Assembly (NCBI GenBank): GCA_017405645.1
Contig: JAFQZZ010000030.1
Location: 1-64,000 of the forward strand
Length of the DNA stretch: 64,000 nt
From: Bacillota bacterium
GTDB taxonomy: Bacteria > Bacillota > Clostridia > Peptostreptococcales > Anaerovoracaceae
Direction: 5' to 3'
Position numbers and translations under genes: made by a program. Numbering within the stretch: position 1 is the stretch's first letter; the number at the start of each line of letters is the position of its first letter. Positions 46,285-53,797 of this stretch are shown here, piece after piece. The notes below the pieces were generated by a model. It was not told the origin of the DNA. It saw nothing but the letters and a program-made list of their open reading frames with translations, and ran no database searches.

Positions 46285-47479
46285 AATGATTTCTCCTGTC
46301 TTTTCTCTTTTTAAGCCACAGCATCAGCGCTGCGCCGATGGCCGAGAAGATTCCCAGGTAGGTGAACACCACCAGGAAACTCCCGGTCTTCTCCAGGACC
46401 CATCCGGCCCCCGCCGGGCCCACGATGCCGCCCACCAGTCCGTAGGCGGTGTAGACGATCCCGAAGATCATTCCGAAATAGGTCAGTCCGAACCGTTTCG
46501 ACACCAGGGGACTGGAGACCGTGAACAGGCCCCCGAGCCCGATGCCCGCGCAGCTGGCGCAGATGGTCACGATCATCGCGGTTCGGACATGGGGAAGCAG
46601 CAGATACCCCGCTGCCATGACGGAAAAGGCCCCCACCAGGGTCACCTCCCCGCCGATCTTGTCCGTCAGGATGCCCATGATGATCCGGCCCACACCGTTG
46701 GCGATATTGTACCCCGCCAGGATCGAGACCCCGGCGATTCCCACCGCCAGTGAGTAATCCTTCGCCAGGGAGACCATGGAGATCCCCGCCGCGCCGGCAA
46801 AGGCCCACATGGTCCAGATGATCCAGAAGTCCCCGGTCTTCAGGGCCTGCTTCACGGTGTAGTCGCCCTCCGCCGGCACCACGTTCTTGCCGCCGCCTTT
46901 CATGCGGCCGCCTTCCCGGCCCATCAGCAGCGCGCCGGCCAGATAGAAGGTCCCGATGCAGACCGTCAGGATCAGGTTGGTTTTTTCATAACCCACATTA
47001 CCCAGCATCCACTCCAGCACCGGCGACATGAAGGCCGCCGACAGTCCGAACACCAGGTTCAGGATCCCGCTGGCCAGGCCCCGCCGGTCCGGCATGGCCT
47101 GCTGGCCGGTGGCCATCCCGGGGCCGTAGGTGAAACTGCAGCCCAGGTTCGCGACGAAGGCCCACACATACACCAGGAAGATGCTCTTCGCCATCATCAG
47201 GATCAGGAAGGACAGCACATACAGCCCCCCGCCGATGAGCAGGCATTTCTGCATCCCGAACCGCAGGTGGATCTTCCCGCTGAAGAACATGGACACCGCC
47301 AGCGCCACCAGCATGAAGGACAGCACCATCCCGGTCTCTGTGGGTCCCACGTTGAACCGCTGCTGCCAGTAGGTGGTCATGATGCCCGGGTAACTGAAAC
47401 AGATGACGCCGGCCCAGAAGATGGGCAGGGCGCACCCCAGCATCTCCCGGGCCGGGCTTTTTTGCTTTCGATTTTCCAT
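46265..47479 (-). CDS. MFS transporter, OFA (oxalate/formate antiporter)-like
   Basis: A 404-residue major-facilitator protein with twelve predicted helices. The inter-helix motif is GKIHLRFGMQKCLL, and GLASGILNLVFGLSAAF and SVMAAGYLLLPHV follow. The arrangement matches the oxalate/formate antiporter (OFA) family. Substrate is unknown, probably an organic acid. It sits between two FMN-binding split-barrel genes and is followed by a NimA-like gene that overlaps its end. Confidence 0.82.
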   Translation of the reverse strand: MENRKQKSPAREMLGCALPIFWAGVICFSYPGIMTTYWQQRFNVGPTETGMVLSFMLVALAVSMFFSGKIHLRFGMQKCLLIGGGLYVLSFLILMMAKSIFLVYVWAFVANLGCSFTYGPGMATGQQAMPDRRGLASGILNLVFGLSAAFMSPVLEWMLGNVGYEKTNLILTVCIGTFYLAGALLMGREGGRMKGGGKNVVPAEGDYTVKQALKTGDFWIIWTMWAFAGAAGISMVSLAKDYSLAVGIAGVSILAGYNIANGVGRIIMGILTDKIGGEVTLVGAFSVMAAGYLLLPHVRTAMIVTICASCAGIGLGGLFTVSSPLVSKRFGLTYFGMIFGIVYTAYGLVGGIVGPAGAGWVLEKTGSFLVVFTYLGIFSAIGAALMLWLKKRKDRRNHYERNAE

Positions 47480-47872
47480 TTAGAAGGTCACCGTCTTGGG
47501 CGCTTCCGTGAAGGAGTAGAAGATCGCCGTCGCATCCTTGAAATACAGGGTCTCCGTATTCCCGTCTTCCGGATCGTACATGGCCTTCAGGTCCGGATAG
47601 TGTTCCAGCATGTCCTTCTTCGGTTCTACCCGGTCGTCCCGGACCAGAGTCCCGGTCAGCCGGATCCATACGTGCCCGTCAAAAGCGGAGATCTCCACCT
47701 TCGGGTTCTTCTGGATCTGCTTCGACACGTCCTTGGATTTGCCGGTCTGGATGTAGAGTTTGTCCTCGAAAATGTTGATGGTGCCGAAGGGCCGCACTCT
47801 GGGCTGGTCCCCGTCCATCGTCGCCAGGTAATAGGTCCCGACTTTCTTTAAGAATTCATATACTTCTTTCAT
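47480..47872 (-). CDS. Pyridoxamine-5'-phosphate-oxidase-like FMN-binding protein
   Basis: A 130-residue split-barrel protein with VGTYYLATMDGDQPRVRPFG and NPKVEISAFDGHVWIRLTG. This layout is typical of small PPOX-family flavoproteins related to general-stress or heme-utilisation proteins. Its stop directly abuts the transporter gene start, giving an operon of two FMN proteins around one transporter. Confidence 0.85.
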   Translation of the reverse strand: MKEVYEFLKKVGTYYLATMDGDQPRVRPFGTINIFEDKLYIQTGKSKDVSKQIQKNPKVEISAFDGHVWIRLTGTLVRDDRVEPKKDMLEHYPDLKAMYDPEDGNTETLYFKDATAIFYSFTEAPKTVTF

Positions 47873-47945
47873 GGCTTACCGCCTCCTTTTCCTTTGGTTG
47901 ATTTCATTATATGGTCCGCTGTCCCAAGCGTCAAGACTACGGGTT

Positions 47946-48695
47946 CTAGCAGATCGCAAATACCCGGCAGGGAAGGCCGTTGGCGCCTTCGAAATTCGGC
48001 CAGGATGCGAAGAGGATCGCGCCTGCCGGCGGCACCTGGTCCAGGTTTGCCAGTACTTCGATCTGGATCTTGTCGTTGTCCAGCACGTACCGTTCACAGG
48101 CCAGGTCCCCGGCTTTTTCCGCCTCGGCGGAGCCGTCGGTGTCCAGGGTCTCATGGCCGTTCGCCGCCGCTTTCCGCACTTCATAAATGTACTTCAGCGC
48201 AGGCAGGGACCAGTCCGGGAAGTTCTCGGAGCCGTCCTCAGCGAGCCCGGACATTTTGTCCATATCCGGCCAGTTCTTATACCAGTCCGTCCGCAGGGCC
48301 ACAAAGGCACCCTCCGGAATATCGCCGTATTTGGCTTCGTATTCCTTGATGTCCTCCACGGTCACGCAGTAGTGAGGGTCTTCCGCCGCTTTGGCGGAGA
48401 TGTCGACGATGCAGAGCGGGAAGACCGCATCCTTCATGCCAAAGCTTTCCGCAAAAACGCCGCCCTTCTTGAAGTGGGCCGGGAAATCGATGTGCGTACC
48501 GAACTGACCCGGGAACTTGAACTGCTGGATCTGACACTCGAGCATGGGATTGCCCCAGTCAAAGACCACGTTCCCCAGTTCCACGGCTCCCTCCGGAATC
48601 CCGCCCCAGTAGGGGCTGTCATTATTCATCAGGTGGGACAGCTCCACCCATTTCTTTTCCTTCAATTCCGATAAAGTCTTCCAAAGCGGATACAT
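47946..48695 (-). CDS. Cyclase-family metal hydrolase (kynurenine-formamidase-like)
   Basis: A 249-residue protein with the family signature FGTHIDFPAHF, the metal-binding HxGTHxDxPxH region, and supporting segments VELSHLMNNDSPYWGG and CVIDISAKA-like VDISAKAAED. Members include arylformamidase, isatin hydrolase and polyketide cyclases; the substrate here is unknown. An upstream TATTATATC suggests its own promoter. Confidence 0.85.
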   Translation of the reverse strand: MYPLWKTLSELKEKKWVELSHLMNNDSPYWGGIPEGAVELGNVVFDWGNPMLECQIQQFKFPGQFGTHIDFPAHFKKGGVFAESFGMKDAVFPLCIVDISAKAAEDPHYCVTVEDIKEYEAKYGDIPEGAFVALRTDWYKNWPDMDKMSGLAEDGSENFPDWSLPALKYIYEVRKAAANGHETLDTDGSAEAEKAGDLACERYVLDNDKIQIEVLANLDQVPPAGAILFASWPNFEGANGLPCRVFAIC

Positions 48696-48755
48696 ATTTT
48701 TCGCCTCCTTGCAATAATTATATACGACACTCTTTCCGGATATTATATCACAGAA

Positions 48756-49124
48756 TCAAACCGACAGCACGTGCCGGCCGTTCTGCATCAGGAGCGACAG
48801 CTTTTCGCCCCAGCGGATCACTTCGATCCCCTCCGCCTGCAGTTTTTCCGTGGTCCTCAGGTTCGCCGCGCAGCTGGCGCAGGCGGAGATCTCCGCTCCC
48901 GCGAGCCGGGCCTCATTCATGGCCTCCCGGACCTCTTCATTTTCAAAGAGCGTCAACTGGGGCGCTCCCCAGACGATTACGGTCACCTTGTCCCACCAAT
49001 GGTTCAGCATGGAATTCCGGGCGTACATGAACACCATGTTCTTTGACGTCACCGGATCCCCATTGGTCCACAGGATGTGCAGGTGCCGTTCCGTGACTTC
49101 TTCAATCGTATTAAATGCCATCAC
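48756..49124 (-). CDS. DsrE/DsrF-like sulfur-relay family protein
   Basis: A 122-residue DsrE-fold protein. LHILWTNGDPVTSKNMVFMY at the N-terminus and the sole CASCA cysteine motif in the middle match the family, where a cysteine may carry persulfide in sulfur relay. Studied relatives move sulfur between proteins, and no sulfite-reductase gene is nearby. A TATAAT-like box lies just upstream of the start on the minus strand. Confidence 0.8.
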   Translation of the reverse strand: MMAFNTIEEVTERHLHILWTNGDPVTSKNMVFMYARNSMLNHWWDKVTVIVWGAPQLTLFENEEVREAMNEARLAGAEISACASCAANLRTTEKLQAEGIEVIRWGEKLSLLMQNGRHVLSV

Positions 49125-49176
49125 ACTCTCCTTTCACTCATTTTAAGCTATTATACCCTAATTCCAGAAACAAGTA

Positions 49177-49208
49177 CAGAGCCGTCAGACTGTTGTCCGA
49201 CGGCTCTG
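49177..49208. terminator. GC-rich hairpin downstream of the coiled-coil protein gene
   Basis: CAGAGCCGTC/GACGGCTCTG stem. Its arms resemble the GAGCCGTC stem of the candidate toxin-antitoxin terminator at 51150-51177. The flanking T-run is weak in both directions. Confidence 0.55.
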
Positions 49209-49237
49209 CGCTGTGGATTTTATATGTTACCCCTAAA

Positions 49238-50116
49238 TCATAGGATGGTTTGCCCGTCTGTTTCCGGGACGCTGAACCAATAGTCGAAGAGCGAACCCGC
49301 AGGATCGGAATCCTCCGTCCAGGAATCCCACCACTCCGAGGCGCTGTCCCGCAGGTCGTTGTAGACCCCGTAGAAGGGATCCGCTTCTTCCAGAACGTGC
49401 TTGCGGACTTCGCGCAGCTCCTCGCAGTCGCAGACCTCCAGGGCCTCGTCCACGATCGCCAGCGCAGTGGTGTAGTTCCGGTTCTCGATTTCCGCCTCGG
49501 CTTCCTCCGTTACTGCCGCAACATAGATGCTCCGGTATTCCTCCAGTTTTGCACTGATGAAGCGGTTCGTCCCGCTGCTCTCCAGCGCGTTCTCCAGCGT
49601 TTCGAGGGCAGCACTGTACTCCCCGCTTTCGAATTCAGCGGATGCGGTTTCGATCACCGACGCGGCTGCGATAAAGGCGTCCCGGTCGGCGACCAACTGC
49701 TTTTTCCTCTCCAGAAAGGCCGGACTCGATCTCACCTCCAGGTATTCGTTGACCTTCCTTTCGCATTCCAGGTATTCTTCAATGGTGGCGGGCGATGACA
49801 CCTCCGCCAGCAGTTTTTCTTCACACTCCTTTATCAGGTTTGACGCCTGGGCGTACTGGGGCCAGGTCTCATCAATCTGGGCCAGGGCCTTCAAAGCGCC
49901 CAGGTAGTCTCCGCTGCCGCTGTATTTTTCCGCCTGGCTGTACAGTTCCTCCGCCGACACGGGCAGCACCGCGCTGGCGGCGGCGTTCTCCGGAGCCGCG
50001 CTGCTGTTATTCCCCGTTTCCGGATGGATCTGCGCCAGCAGCATGAAAATCACCAACAGGATGGAGAGCACCATCACCACCAGGGAAATGCGGAGCTTTT
50101 CATCTTGCGTTCTCAT
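49238..50116 (-). CDS. Membrane-anchored helical-repeat protein (short paralogue of the 54.4-kb toxin-like protein)
   Basis: A 292-residue protein with one N-terminal membrane helix (about 10-27) and an outside or cytoplasmic helical-repeat region (about 50-260) of TPR-like type. Its order of segments (YSQAEKYSGSGDYLGALKAL, YLECERKVNEYLEV, FESGEYSAALETLENA, YDCDE-like VCDCEELREVRKHVLEE) matches residues about 110-340 of the nuclease-ended protein at 54411-56357. The C-terminal nuclease portion is absent, ending in 30 other residues. Function unknown. Its ATG overlaps the stop of the small DUF1232-like gene. Confidence 0.75.
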   Translation of the reverse strand: MRTQDEKLRISLVVMVLSILLVIFMLLAQIHPETGNNSSAAPENAAASAVLPVSAEELYSQAEKYSGSGDYLGALKALAQIDETWPQYAQASNLIKECEEKLLAEVSSPATIEEYLECERKVNEYLEVRSSPAFLERKKQLVADRDAFIAAASVIETASAEFESGEYSAALETLENALESSGTNRFISAKLEEYRSIYVAAVTEEAEAEIENRNYTTALAIVDEALEVCDCEELREVRKHVLEEADPFYGVYNDLRDSASEWWDSWTEDSDPAGSLFDYWFSVPETDGQTIL

Positions 50117-50252
50117 GTTTCAAACCCCTTTTCGCCGCCATTCCCAGGGCGATAATGATCGCGTCATCGATGGGTCCCGGGTACAGATCCATGGGAGAGA
50201 AAACATACATCAGGACTCCAACGAGCAATAAAATTTTGATTGATGTCTTCAT
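50100..50252 (-). CDS. Small DUF1232-like membrane protein
   Basis: A 50-residue protein not obvious from size. One hydrophobic helix (KILLLVGVLMYVF) is followed by SPMDLYPGPIDDAIIIALGM, which matches the DUF1232 'SPiDLIPdfIP.lGylDD' core in short form. It starts at ATG 50252 with AAAGGAG upstream and ends inside the next gene's start. Expected to be a single-pass membrane protein of unknown role. Confidence 0.65.
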   Translation of the reverse strand: MKTSIKILLLVGVLMYVFSPMDLYPGPIDDAIIIALGMAAKRGLKHENAR

Positions 50253-50358
50253 AGCGACTCCTTTCTTTCACTTCCACTCCGATATGTTTCGCGTATTCCG
50301 GGCGCCGTTCGATGCTCTTCAGTAGCCGAACGGCCCGTATTCTTTCTTTCACGGTCAA
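50164..50358 (-). CDS. Small basic protein upstream of the DUF1232-like gene
   Basis: A reading frame of 64 codons starting at TTG (50358) with AAGGGGG eight or nine bases before. The first 33 residues (VKERIRAVRLLKSIERRPEY, then AKHIGVEVKER) look like a small conserved helical protein seen in Clostridia beside DUF1232 genes. The C-terminal half overlaps the DUF1232-like gene and may not be under selection. Moderate confidence that the start half is real. Confidence 0.45.
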   Translation of the reverse strand: MTVKERIRAVRLLKSIERRPEYAKHIGVEVKERSRYEDINQNFIARWSPDVCFLSHGSVPGTHR

Positions 50359-50458
50359 AAGGCATACCCCCTTGAGATGATTATATGAAAACCCGTCCCG
50401 TTTTTTTACGACGGAAACTGCAGGATATGCCCCCCTATTCCCGCAAAAAATGAAAAAA

Positions 50459-50528
50459 GAGTCAATGGGGACGGTTCTCCTGGCTCACTCCCGGGGAGCG
50501 AGTCAGGAGAACCGTCCCCATTGACTCA
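50459..50528. repeat. Long palindrome, repeat family B
   Basis: GAGTCAATGGGGACGGTTCT reads inward from both ends, with a short CTCACTCCCGGGGAGCGAG-type centre. The right end includes the XRE gene stop codon, so it may also serve as that gene's terminator stem. Related single copies with GTCAAAAAGAACCGTCC occur at 51379-51408 and 54372-54403. Confidence 0.8.
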
Positions 50529-51041
50529 TTCGCTTTTCTGTTTCACCGCATTATAGGCTTCCAGGTCGATCTCCCCGGCGGCCACTTTCTGCTCCGCCCA
50601 GAGCTGCAGGGTCTCCACCGTCACGGAGATCCGCTCCAGGTCCTCCTGGATTCGGACAAAGTCTCCCACTTCGTCCTCCCCAATCCTGCCGTCCGCCGTG
50701 ATCTCGATCAGCCGGTCCCGGCGCTTCTCGATGGAATTCAGGGAAGCCAGCATCTCCAGCACGATCTGGGCCAGGTCCTTGATCTTGATCTCCGGCACGT
50801 ACTGCCGGCCGATCTCGCACTCGTTGGAACAGTAATAGTTGCACAATTCCGGCGCCTGGTACTTCTCCGCCATGACGATCACCTCGTCCGGGTGGGCCGT
50901 GTACTTTCCGTTTTCGATCCGTTCAATCCGCTCCGGCGGGATCACCTCCAGCAGGTCGCTGGCCTTCTCCCGGCTCAGACCCAGCTCCTCCCGGCGCAGC
51001 TGATAAACCGTTTTGTTCTCCTTCGTTGATGCACGTGACAT
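50526..51041 (-). CDS. XRE-family helix-turn-helix regulator
   Basis: A 171-residue protein. The helix-turn-helix occupies about 10-60 (LRREELGLSREKASDLLEVI, PERIERIENGKYT), a Cro/C1-type form. A cysteine-bearing segment (YYCSNECEIG) follows, then a helical C-terminal region (about 95-171) that could dimerise. DNA targets unknown; it lies directly beside the candidate type I toxin-antitoxin locus but is probably unrelated to it mechanistically. Transcribed away from that locus. Confidence 0.82.
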   Translation of the reverse strand: MSRASTKENKTVYQLRREELGLSREKASDLLEVIPPERIERIENGKYTAHPDEVIVMAEKYQAPELCNYYCSNECEIGRQYVPEIKIKDLAQIVLEMLASLNSIEKRRDRLIEITADGRIGEDEVGDFVRIQEDLERISVTVETLQLWAEQKVAAGEIDLEAYNAVKQKSE

Positions 51042-51067
51042 AATCTATCCTTTCTTTGGGAAACCCC

Positions 51068-51096
51068 TTGTCTCCGCAATCAAAACACGATATAAT
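51068..51096 (+). promoter_or_regulatory. Promoter of the candidate antitoxin RNA
   Basis: TTGTCT (51068-51073), 17-bp spacer, TATAAT (51091-51096) on the plus strand, with no reading frame downstream. It points at the convergent peptide gene. Confidence 0.7.
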
Positions 51097-51101
51097 GCTC
51101 A

Positions 51102-51187
51102 CATAAGGGATTACCGCTTTCACAGGGCGGTTGGTCCCAATATGGGTCAGAGCCGTCAAACTGCTATTTGACGGCTCGTTGTTATTT
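51102..51187 (+). ncRNA. Candidate antitoxin small RNA
   Basis: A predicted RNA of about 85 nt, starting just past the TATAAT box and ending in the GAGCCGTCAAA/TTTGACGGCTC hairpin (51150-51177) followed by GTTGTTATTTTAT. Its 5' part contains GGGATTACCGC and GGCGGTTGGTC. It would be complementary to the 3' end of the convergent peptide mRNA. No protein is encoded. Length and ends are inferred, not measured. Confidence 0.55.
51150..51177. terminator. Shared hairpin of the candidate type I toxin-antitoxin pair
   Basis: GAGCCGTCAAA pairs with TTTGACGGCTC across a six-base loop. A T-containing tract lies downstream on the plus strand; on the minus strand the run is weak, so the toxin mRNA may extend further. 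Confidence 0.6.
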
Positions 51188-51268
51188 TATCGCCAGCACA
51201 CAAACGGTGATGACTGTCAGAACTACCAGACAGAACTCACAGAGTTCTGAAAAAGTAAATTTCCTCAT
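51182..51268 (-). CDS. 28-residue hydrophobic peptide, candidate type I toxin
   Basis: A very short gene (28 codons) encoding a membrane-spanning peptide: MRKFTFSELCEFCLVV, then a hydrophobic LTVITVCVLA, then a basic end. The size, single helix and charged ends fit holin-like/Fst-type toxins of type I toxin-antitoxin loci in Bacillota. It has GGAAGGGGGTGATG before the ATG. It has its own convergent promoter and faces the small-RNA promoter at 51068-51096, with both arms of an inverted repeat (51107-51137 and 51291-51315) around it. Toxicity is inferred. Confidence 0.6.
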   Translation of the reverse strand: MRKFTFSELCEFCLVVLTVITVCVLAIK

Positions 51269-51320
51269 AACATCACCCCCTTCCGAGAGTGACCGAACCG
51301 CCAAACGGTAATCCCATACT

Positions 51321-51348
51321 ATTATACCATATAATGGGTAAATTTCAA
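51321..51348 (-). promoter_or_regulatory. Promoter of the 28-residue peptide gene
   Basis: On the minus strand TTGAAA (51348-51343), 16-bp spacer, TATAAT (51326-51321). The leader begins close to GGGATTACCG, the same 5' sequence as the opposing small RNA. Confidence 0.7.
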
Positions 51349-51378
51349 TATCATATTTAGTTTTTTCAGGCCGACGAT

Positions 51379-51408
51379 GAGTCAAAAAGAACCGTCCCCA
51401 ATGACTCC
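51379..51408. repeat. Repeat family B, single unit
   Basis: GAGTCAAAAAGAACCGTCCC followed by CAATGACTCC, a unit of the longer palindrome at 50459-50528. Confidence 0.65.
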
Positions 51409-51444
51409 CAGTCCCAGATAATCGATGTTGCTGATGTCCATGGT

Positions 51445-51900
51445 TTATTCCAGTTCCCCCAGCATCTGAGCCGGGTTGTCCGCGGCCTTTACCTTGCCGA
51501 AGGCCCTGACGATGGTCCCCTCTTCGTCGATGAGATAGGTGGTCCGAACCACTCCCATGGACACCTTGCCGTAATTCTTCTTTTCCTTCCATACATCGTA
51601 GGCCTGGATCACTTCCTTCTCCGTGTCGGAGAGCAGCGTGAAGGGCAGGCCGAACTTTTCCTCGAACCGTTTGTGGGACGCCACGCTGTCCTTGCTGATG
51701 CCGATCACCACGGCCCCCTTTTCCAGAAACTGCGGGTACAGTTCCCCGAACCCGCAGGCCTGCTTCGTGCAGCCCGCCGTATTGTCTTTGGGATAAAAGT
51801 ACAGGATCACCTTCCGGCCCCGGTAATCCTCCAGGGAATGCAGCTCCCCGTTCTGATCCGGCAGCGTAAATGCCGGCGCTTTCGTTCCGATCTCTAACAT
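51445..51900 (-). CDS. bcp: Bcp-type thiol peroxidase (peroxiredoxin)
   Basis: A 151-residue peroxiredoxin that reduces peroxides using a thiol partner. It has the thioredoxin-fold start GTKAPAFTLPDQNG. The peroxidatic Cys and a second Cys five residues on appear in NTAGCTKQACGF, the PrxQ/Bcp arrangement. GKVSMGVVRTTYLIDEEG lies near the end. The ATG at 51900 has GGAGG upstream. It is the last gene of a minus-strand series of small redox and detoxification genes. Confidence 0.93.
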   Translation of the reverse strand: MLEIGTKAPAFTLPDQNGELHSLEDYRGRKVILYFYPKDNTAGCTKQACGFGELYPQFLEKGAVVIGISKDSVASHKRFEEKFGLPFTLLSDTEKEVIQAYDVWKEKKNYGKVSMGVVRTTYLIDEEGTIVRAFGKVKAADNPAQMLGELE

Positions 51901-51952
51901 TTTTTCCTCCTCATTGTTCGAAGCAATGATTGTTCTTATGGTGATTCTCCCT

Positions 51953-52495
51953 TTAATCCTCAATAATGTATGAATCCACGATCTCGCCGAAGTACATGAT
52001 GTGCGCATCCCGGTTGGAGCCCGTATGACTGCCGTCCACACCCTGCGGGTAGAACCTTTCGGTGATCTCCGGCCCCAGCAGCGACACATCCTGCTGCTGG
52101 CGATAGATGACCCTGCACTCCAGCGTCAGCGGAAGCTCTTTGATGCCGGGCACCGAGATCTTCTCCGGCTCCACCGGCGTGAGACCGGCCGCCGCTATTT
52201 TATCCGAGTCCCGGCCGCTGGTCGTACCGCAGATCTCTATGATCTTCGGGTCCGCCTTCCCCAGGGGGATATTGACGGTGAATTCCGGGTTCCTGTCCAG
52301 CTGTTCCCTGGTGAACCGGCCCTCCCGGACAAAACAAATGAAGACCGGCTTCGACCAGCACGTCCCCAGCGCGCCCCAGCCGATGGTCATGGTATCGACC
52401 TTATCCCCCGTTTTGCTTGTCAGGAGGATCCCCCAAGGCAGCGCCTTCGTGATCTCATTTGCGTATTCTCTGACTTTGATTTTTTTCTTGTTCAT
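51953..52495 (-). CDS. Flavin reductase-like FMN-binding protein
   Basis: A 180-residue split-barrel flavoprotein with ALPWGILLTSKTGDKVDTMT and TIGWGALGTCWSKPVF, the usual flavin-binding segment of the flavin-reductase domain, and RFTREQLDRNPEFTVNIPL. The ATG at 52495 starts MNKKKIKVREY. Likely reduces FMN or binds it for a partner enzyme. It lies 52 bp upstream of bcp and 19 bp past the thioesterase gene stop, likely one transcript. Confidence 0.85.
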   Translation of the reverse strand: MNKKKIKVREYANEITKALPWGILLTSKTGDKVDTMTIGWGALGTCWSKPVFICFVREGRFTREQLDRNPEFTVNIPLGKADPKIIEICGTTSGRDSDKIAAAGLTPVEPEKISVPGIKELPLTLECRVIYRQQQDVSLLGPEITERFYPQGVDGSHTGSNRDAHIMYFGEIVDSYIIED

Positions 52496-52514
52496 AGTAA
52501 ACCTCCCTGCCGAC

Positions 52515-52910
52515 TCAAACTTTTTTAAACCCCGTGACCTGGACGAAAGCGACTTTCGTGCCAAGTTCATCCGTCACATCGATGTTGTACACGCAGGTCT
52601 TCCGCCCATCCTTCAGCGGCAAAGCTTCTGCGAAGAGTTTATTGCCCTTTGCGGTGTCCAGATAAGAGATCTGGCTGTTGATGGTCACCACGGTTTCGTC
52701 TCCCACATTGGAGGCAATGGCAAAGGCATAGTCCGCCATGGTAAAAATCACCCCGCCCATCACGATCCCCAAGGCATTGCGATGCTGCGGGCCGACCTCC
52801 AGACTGACCCGGGCATGTCCCGGTTCGGCGGCATCGATCCGGATGCCGGTGGTATCGGAGGCAAACACGTCCTTGCTGAAATACTCTCTTGCTTTATTCA
52901 AATAATCCAT
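52515..52910 (-). CDS. PaaI-family hotdog thioesterase
   Basis: A 131-residue hotdog-fold protein. RVSLEVGPQHRNALGIVMGG with MADYAFAIASN provides the PaaI-family catalytic region (N/Asp in the central helix), and AEALPLKDGRKTCVYNIDV forms the later strands. Likely hydrolyses acyl-CoA thioesters of aromatic or short acids; substrate not readable. Starts at ATG with a moderate ribosome site. Confidence 0.85.
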   Translation of the reverse strand: MDYLNKAREYFSKDVFASDTTGIRIDAAEPGHARVSLEVGPQHRNALGIVMGGVIFTMADYAFAIASNVGDETVVTINSQISYLDTAKGNKLFAEALPLKDGRKTCVYNIDVTDELGTKVAFVQVTGFKKV

Positions 52911-52934
52911 TGATTCTTCTTCGCTCCCTGTTCC

Positions 52935-53369
52935 TTAATCCGTCACGACCTCGCCGGTCCAGGTATTGATCCCGCCGAATTCGTAAATATTGGTATAGCC
53001 CATATCCGCCAGCTTCTGCGCTGCCTGTTTGGAACGGTTCCCGCTCCTGCAGTAGATCAGGATGACCTGGTCCTTGTCCGGCAGCTGGGCCGGCGGCACC
53101 GTGGAAATACTCTCGTTGGGGATCAGCACCGCCCCGGGGATATGCCCCTTGTCGTACTCATCCTGACGGCGGACGTCCACGATGACGTGCCCGTCGTCCT
53201 TCTTCATCATTTCCTTCGCTTCATCCTGCGAGATCTGATAATAGCTTCCCTTCATGGCGTCCTCCTCCGCGGCCTTCTCCTTGTCCAGATTTCCTGCGAT
53301 CCGGACGACCAGTAGGAGCAGGATTGCCAGGATCACCAGGATGCTCCAATAGTTTCTTAAAAACTCCAT
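52935..53369 (-). CDS. Membrane-anchored rhodanese-domain protein
   Basis: A 144-residue protein: one N-terminal membrane helix (about 7-25), then a rhodanese domain (about 45-144). The active-site loop is YCRSGNRSKQAAQ with catalytic cysteine, and the CH2 signature is VDVRRQDEYDKGHIPGAVLI. It probably carries or transfers sulfur at the membrane. The ATG at 53369 removes overlap with the glyoxalase stop. Confidence 0.88.
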   Translation of the reverse strand: MEFLRNYWSILVILAILLLLVVRIAGNLDKEKAAEEDAMKGSYYQISQDEAKEMMKKDDGHVIVDVRRQDEYDKGHIPGAVLIPNESISTVPPAQLPDKDQVILIYCRSGNRSKQAAQKLADMGYTNIYEFGGINTWTGEVVTD

Positions 53370-53386
53370 CGCTTCCACCTCAGGTA

Positions 53387-53767
53387 CTATTTCATCCACT
53401 GTGCTTTATATTCTTCCGAGTGTTCGATGAGGCAGATGCGGACCCCGTTCGGATCCTGCACAAAACACATCTTCCCCACCGAAGTCGGAACCACCTGAGT
53501 GGTGTGATAGCCCTGCTCCTCCAGGACACGGATCGCCTCATCCAGGTCGTCCACATCGGTCCCGACGGAATACAGGCCAATGTCGAAGGCCTCGTTCTGG
53601 ATCAGCTCCACACAGGCGCCGCCTTCGCTTTCCATGATCGTGATCCCGGAATTTCCCGGCAGATCCACGTGGTAGCCTTCCTTCATTCCCAGCACGTCCC
53701 GGTAAAACCGGACCGACTCCTCCAGGTTTTTTACGATCATCGTTGAATACTGTACACTTACTCTCAT
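53387..53767 (-). CDS. Glyoxalase/VOC-family protein
   Basis: A 126-residue vicinal-oxygen-chelate fold protein. YSTMIVKNLEESVRFYRDVL is the typical first half-motif, with metal-binding positions not all present (SVQYSTM and VELIQNEAF). The second module is DLDEAIRVLEEQGYHTTQV with CFVQDPNGVRICLIE. May bind or modify an aldehyde or antibiotic. Starts with a good GGAG sequence; upstream is a repeat-rich gap. Confidence 0.82.
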   Translation of the reverse strand: MRVSVQYSTMIVKNLEESVRFYRDVLGMKEGYHVDLPGNSGITIMESEGGACVELIQNEAFDIGLYSVGTDVDDLDEAIRVLEEQGYHTTQVVPTSVGKMCFVQDPNGVRICLIEHSEEYKAQWMK

Positions 53768-53797
53768 ATTGATTCTCCTTTTGTTTATTTATCCACT

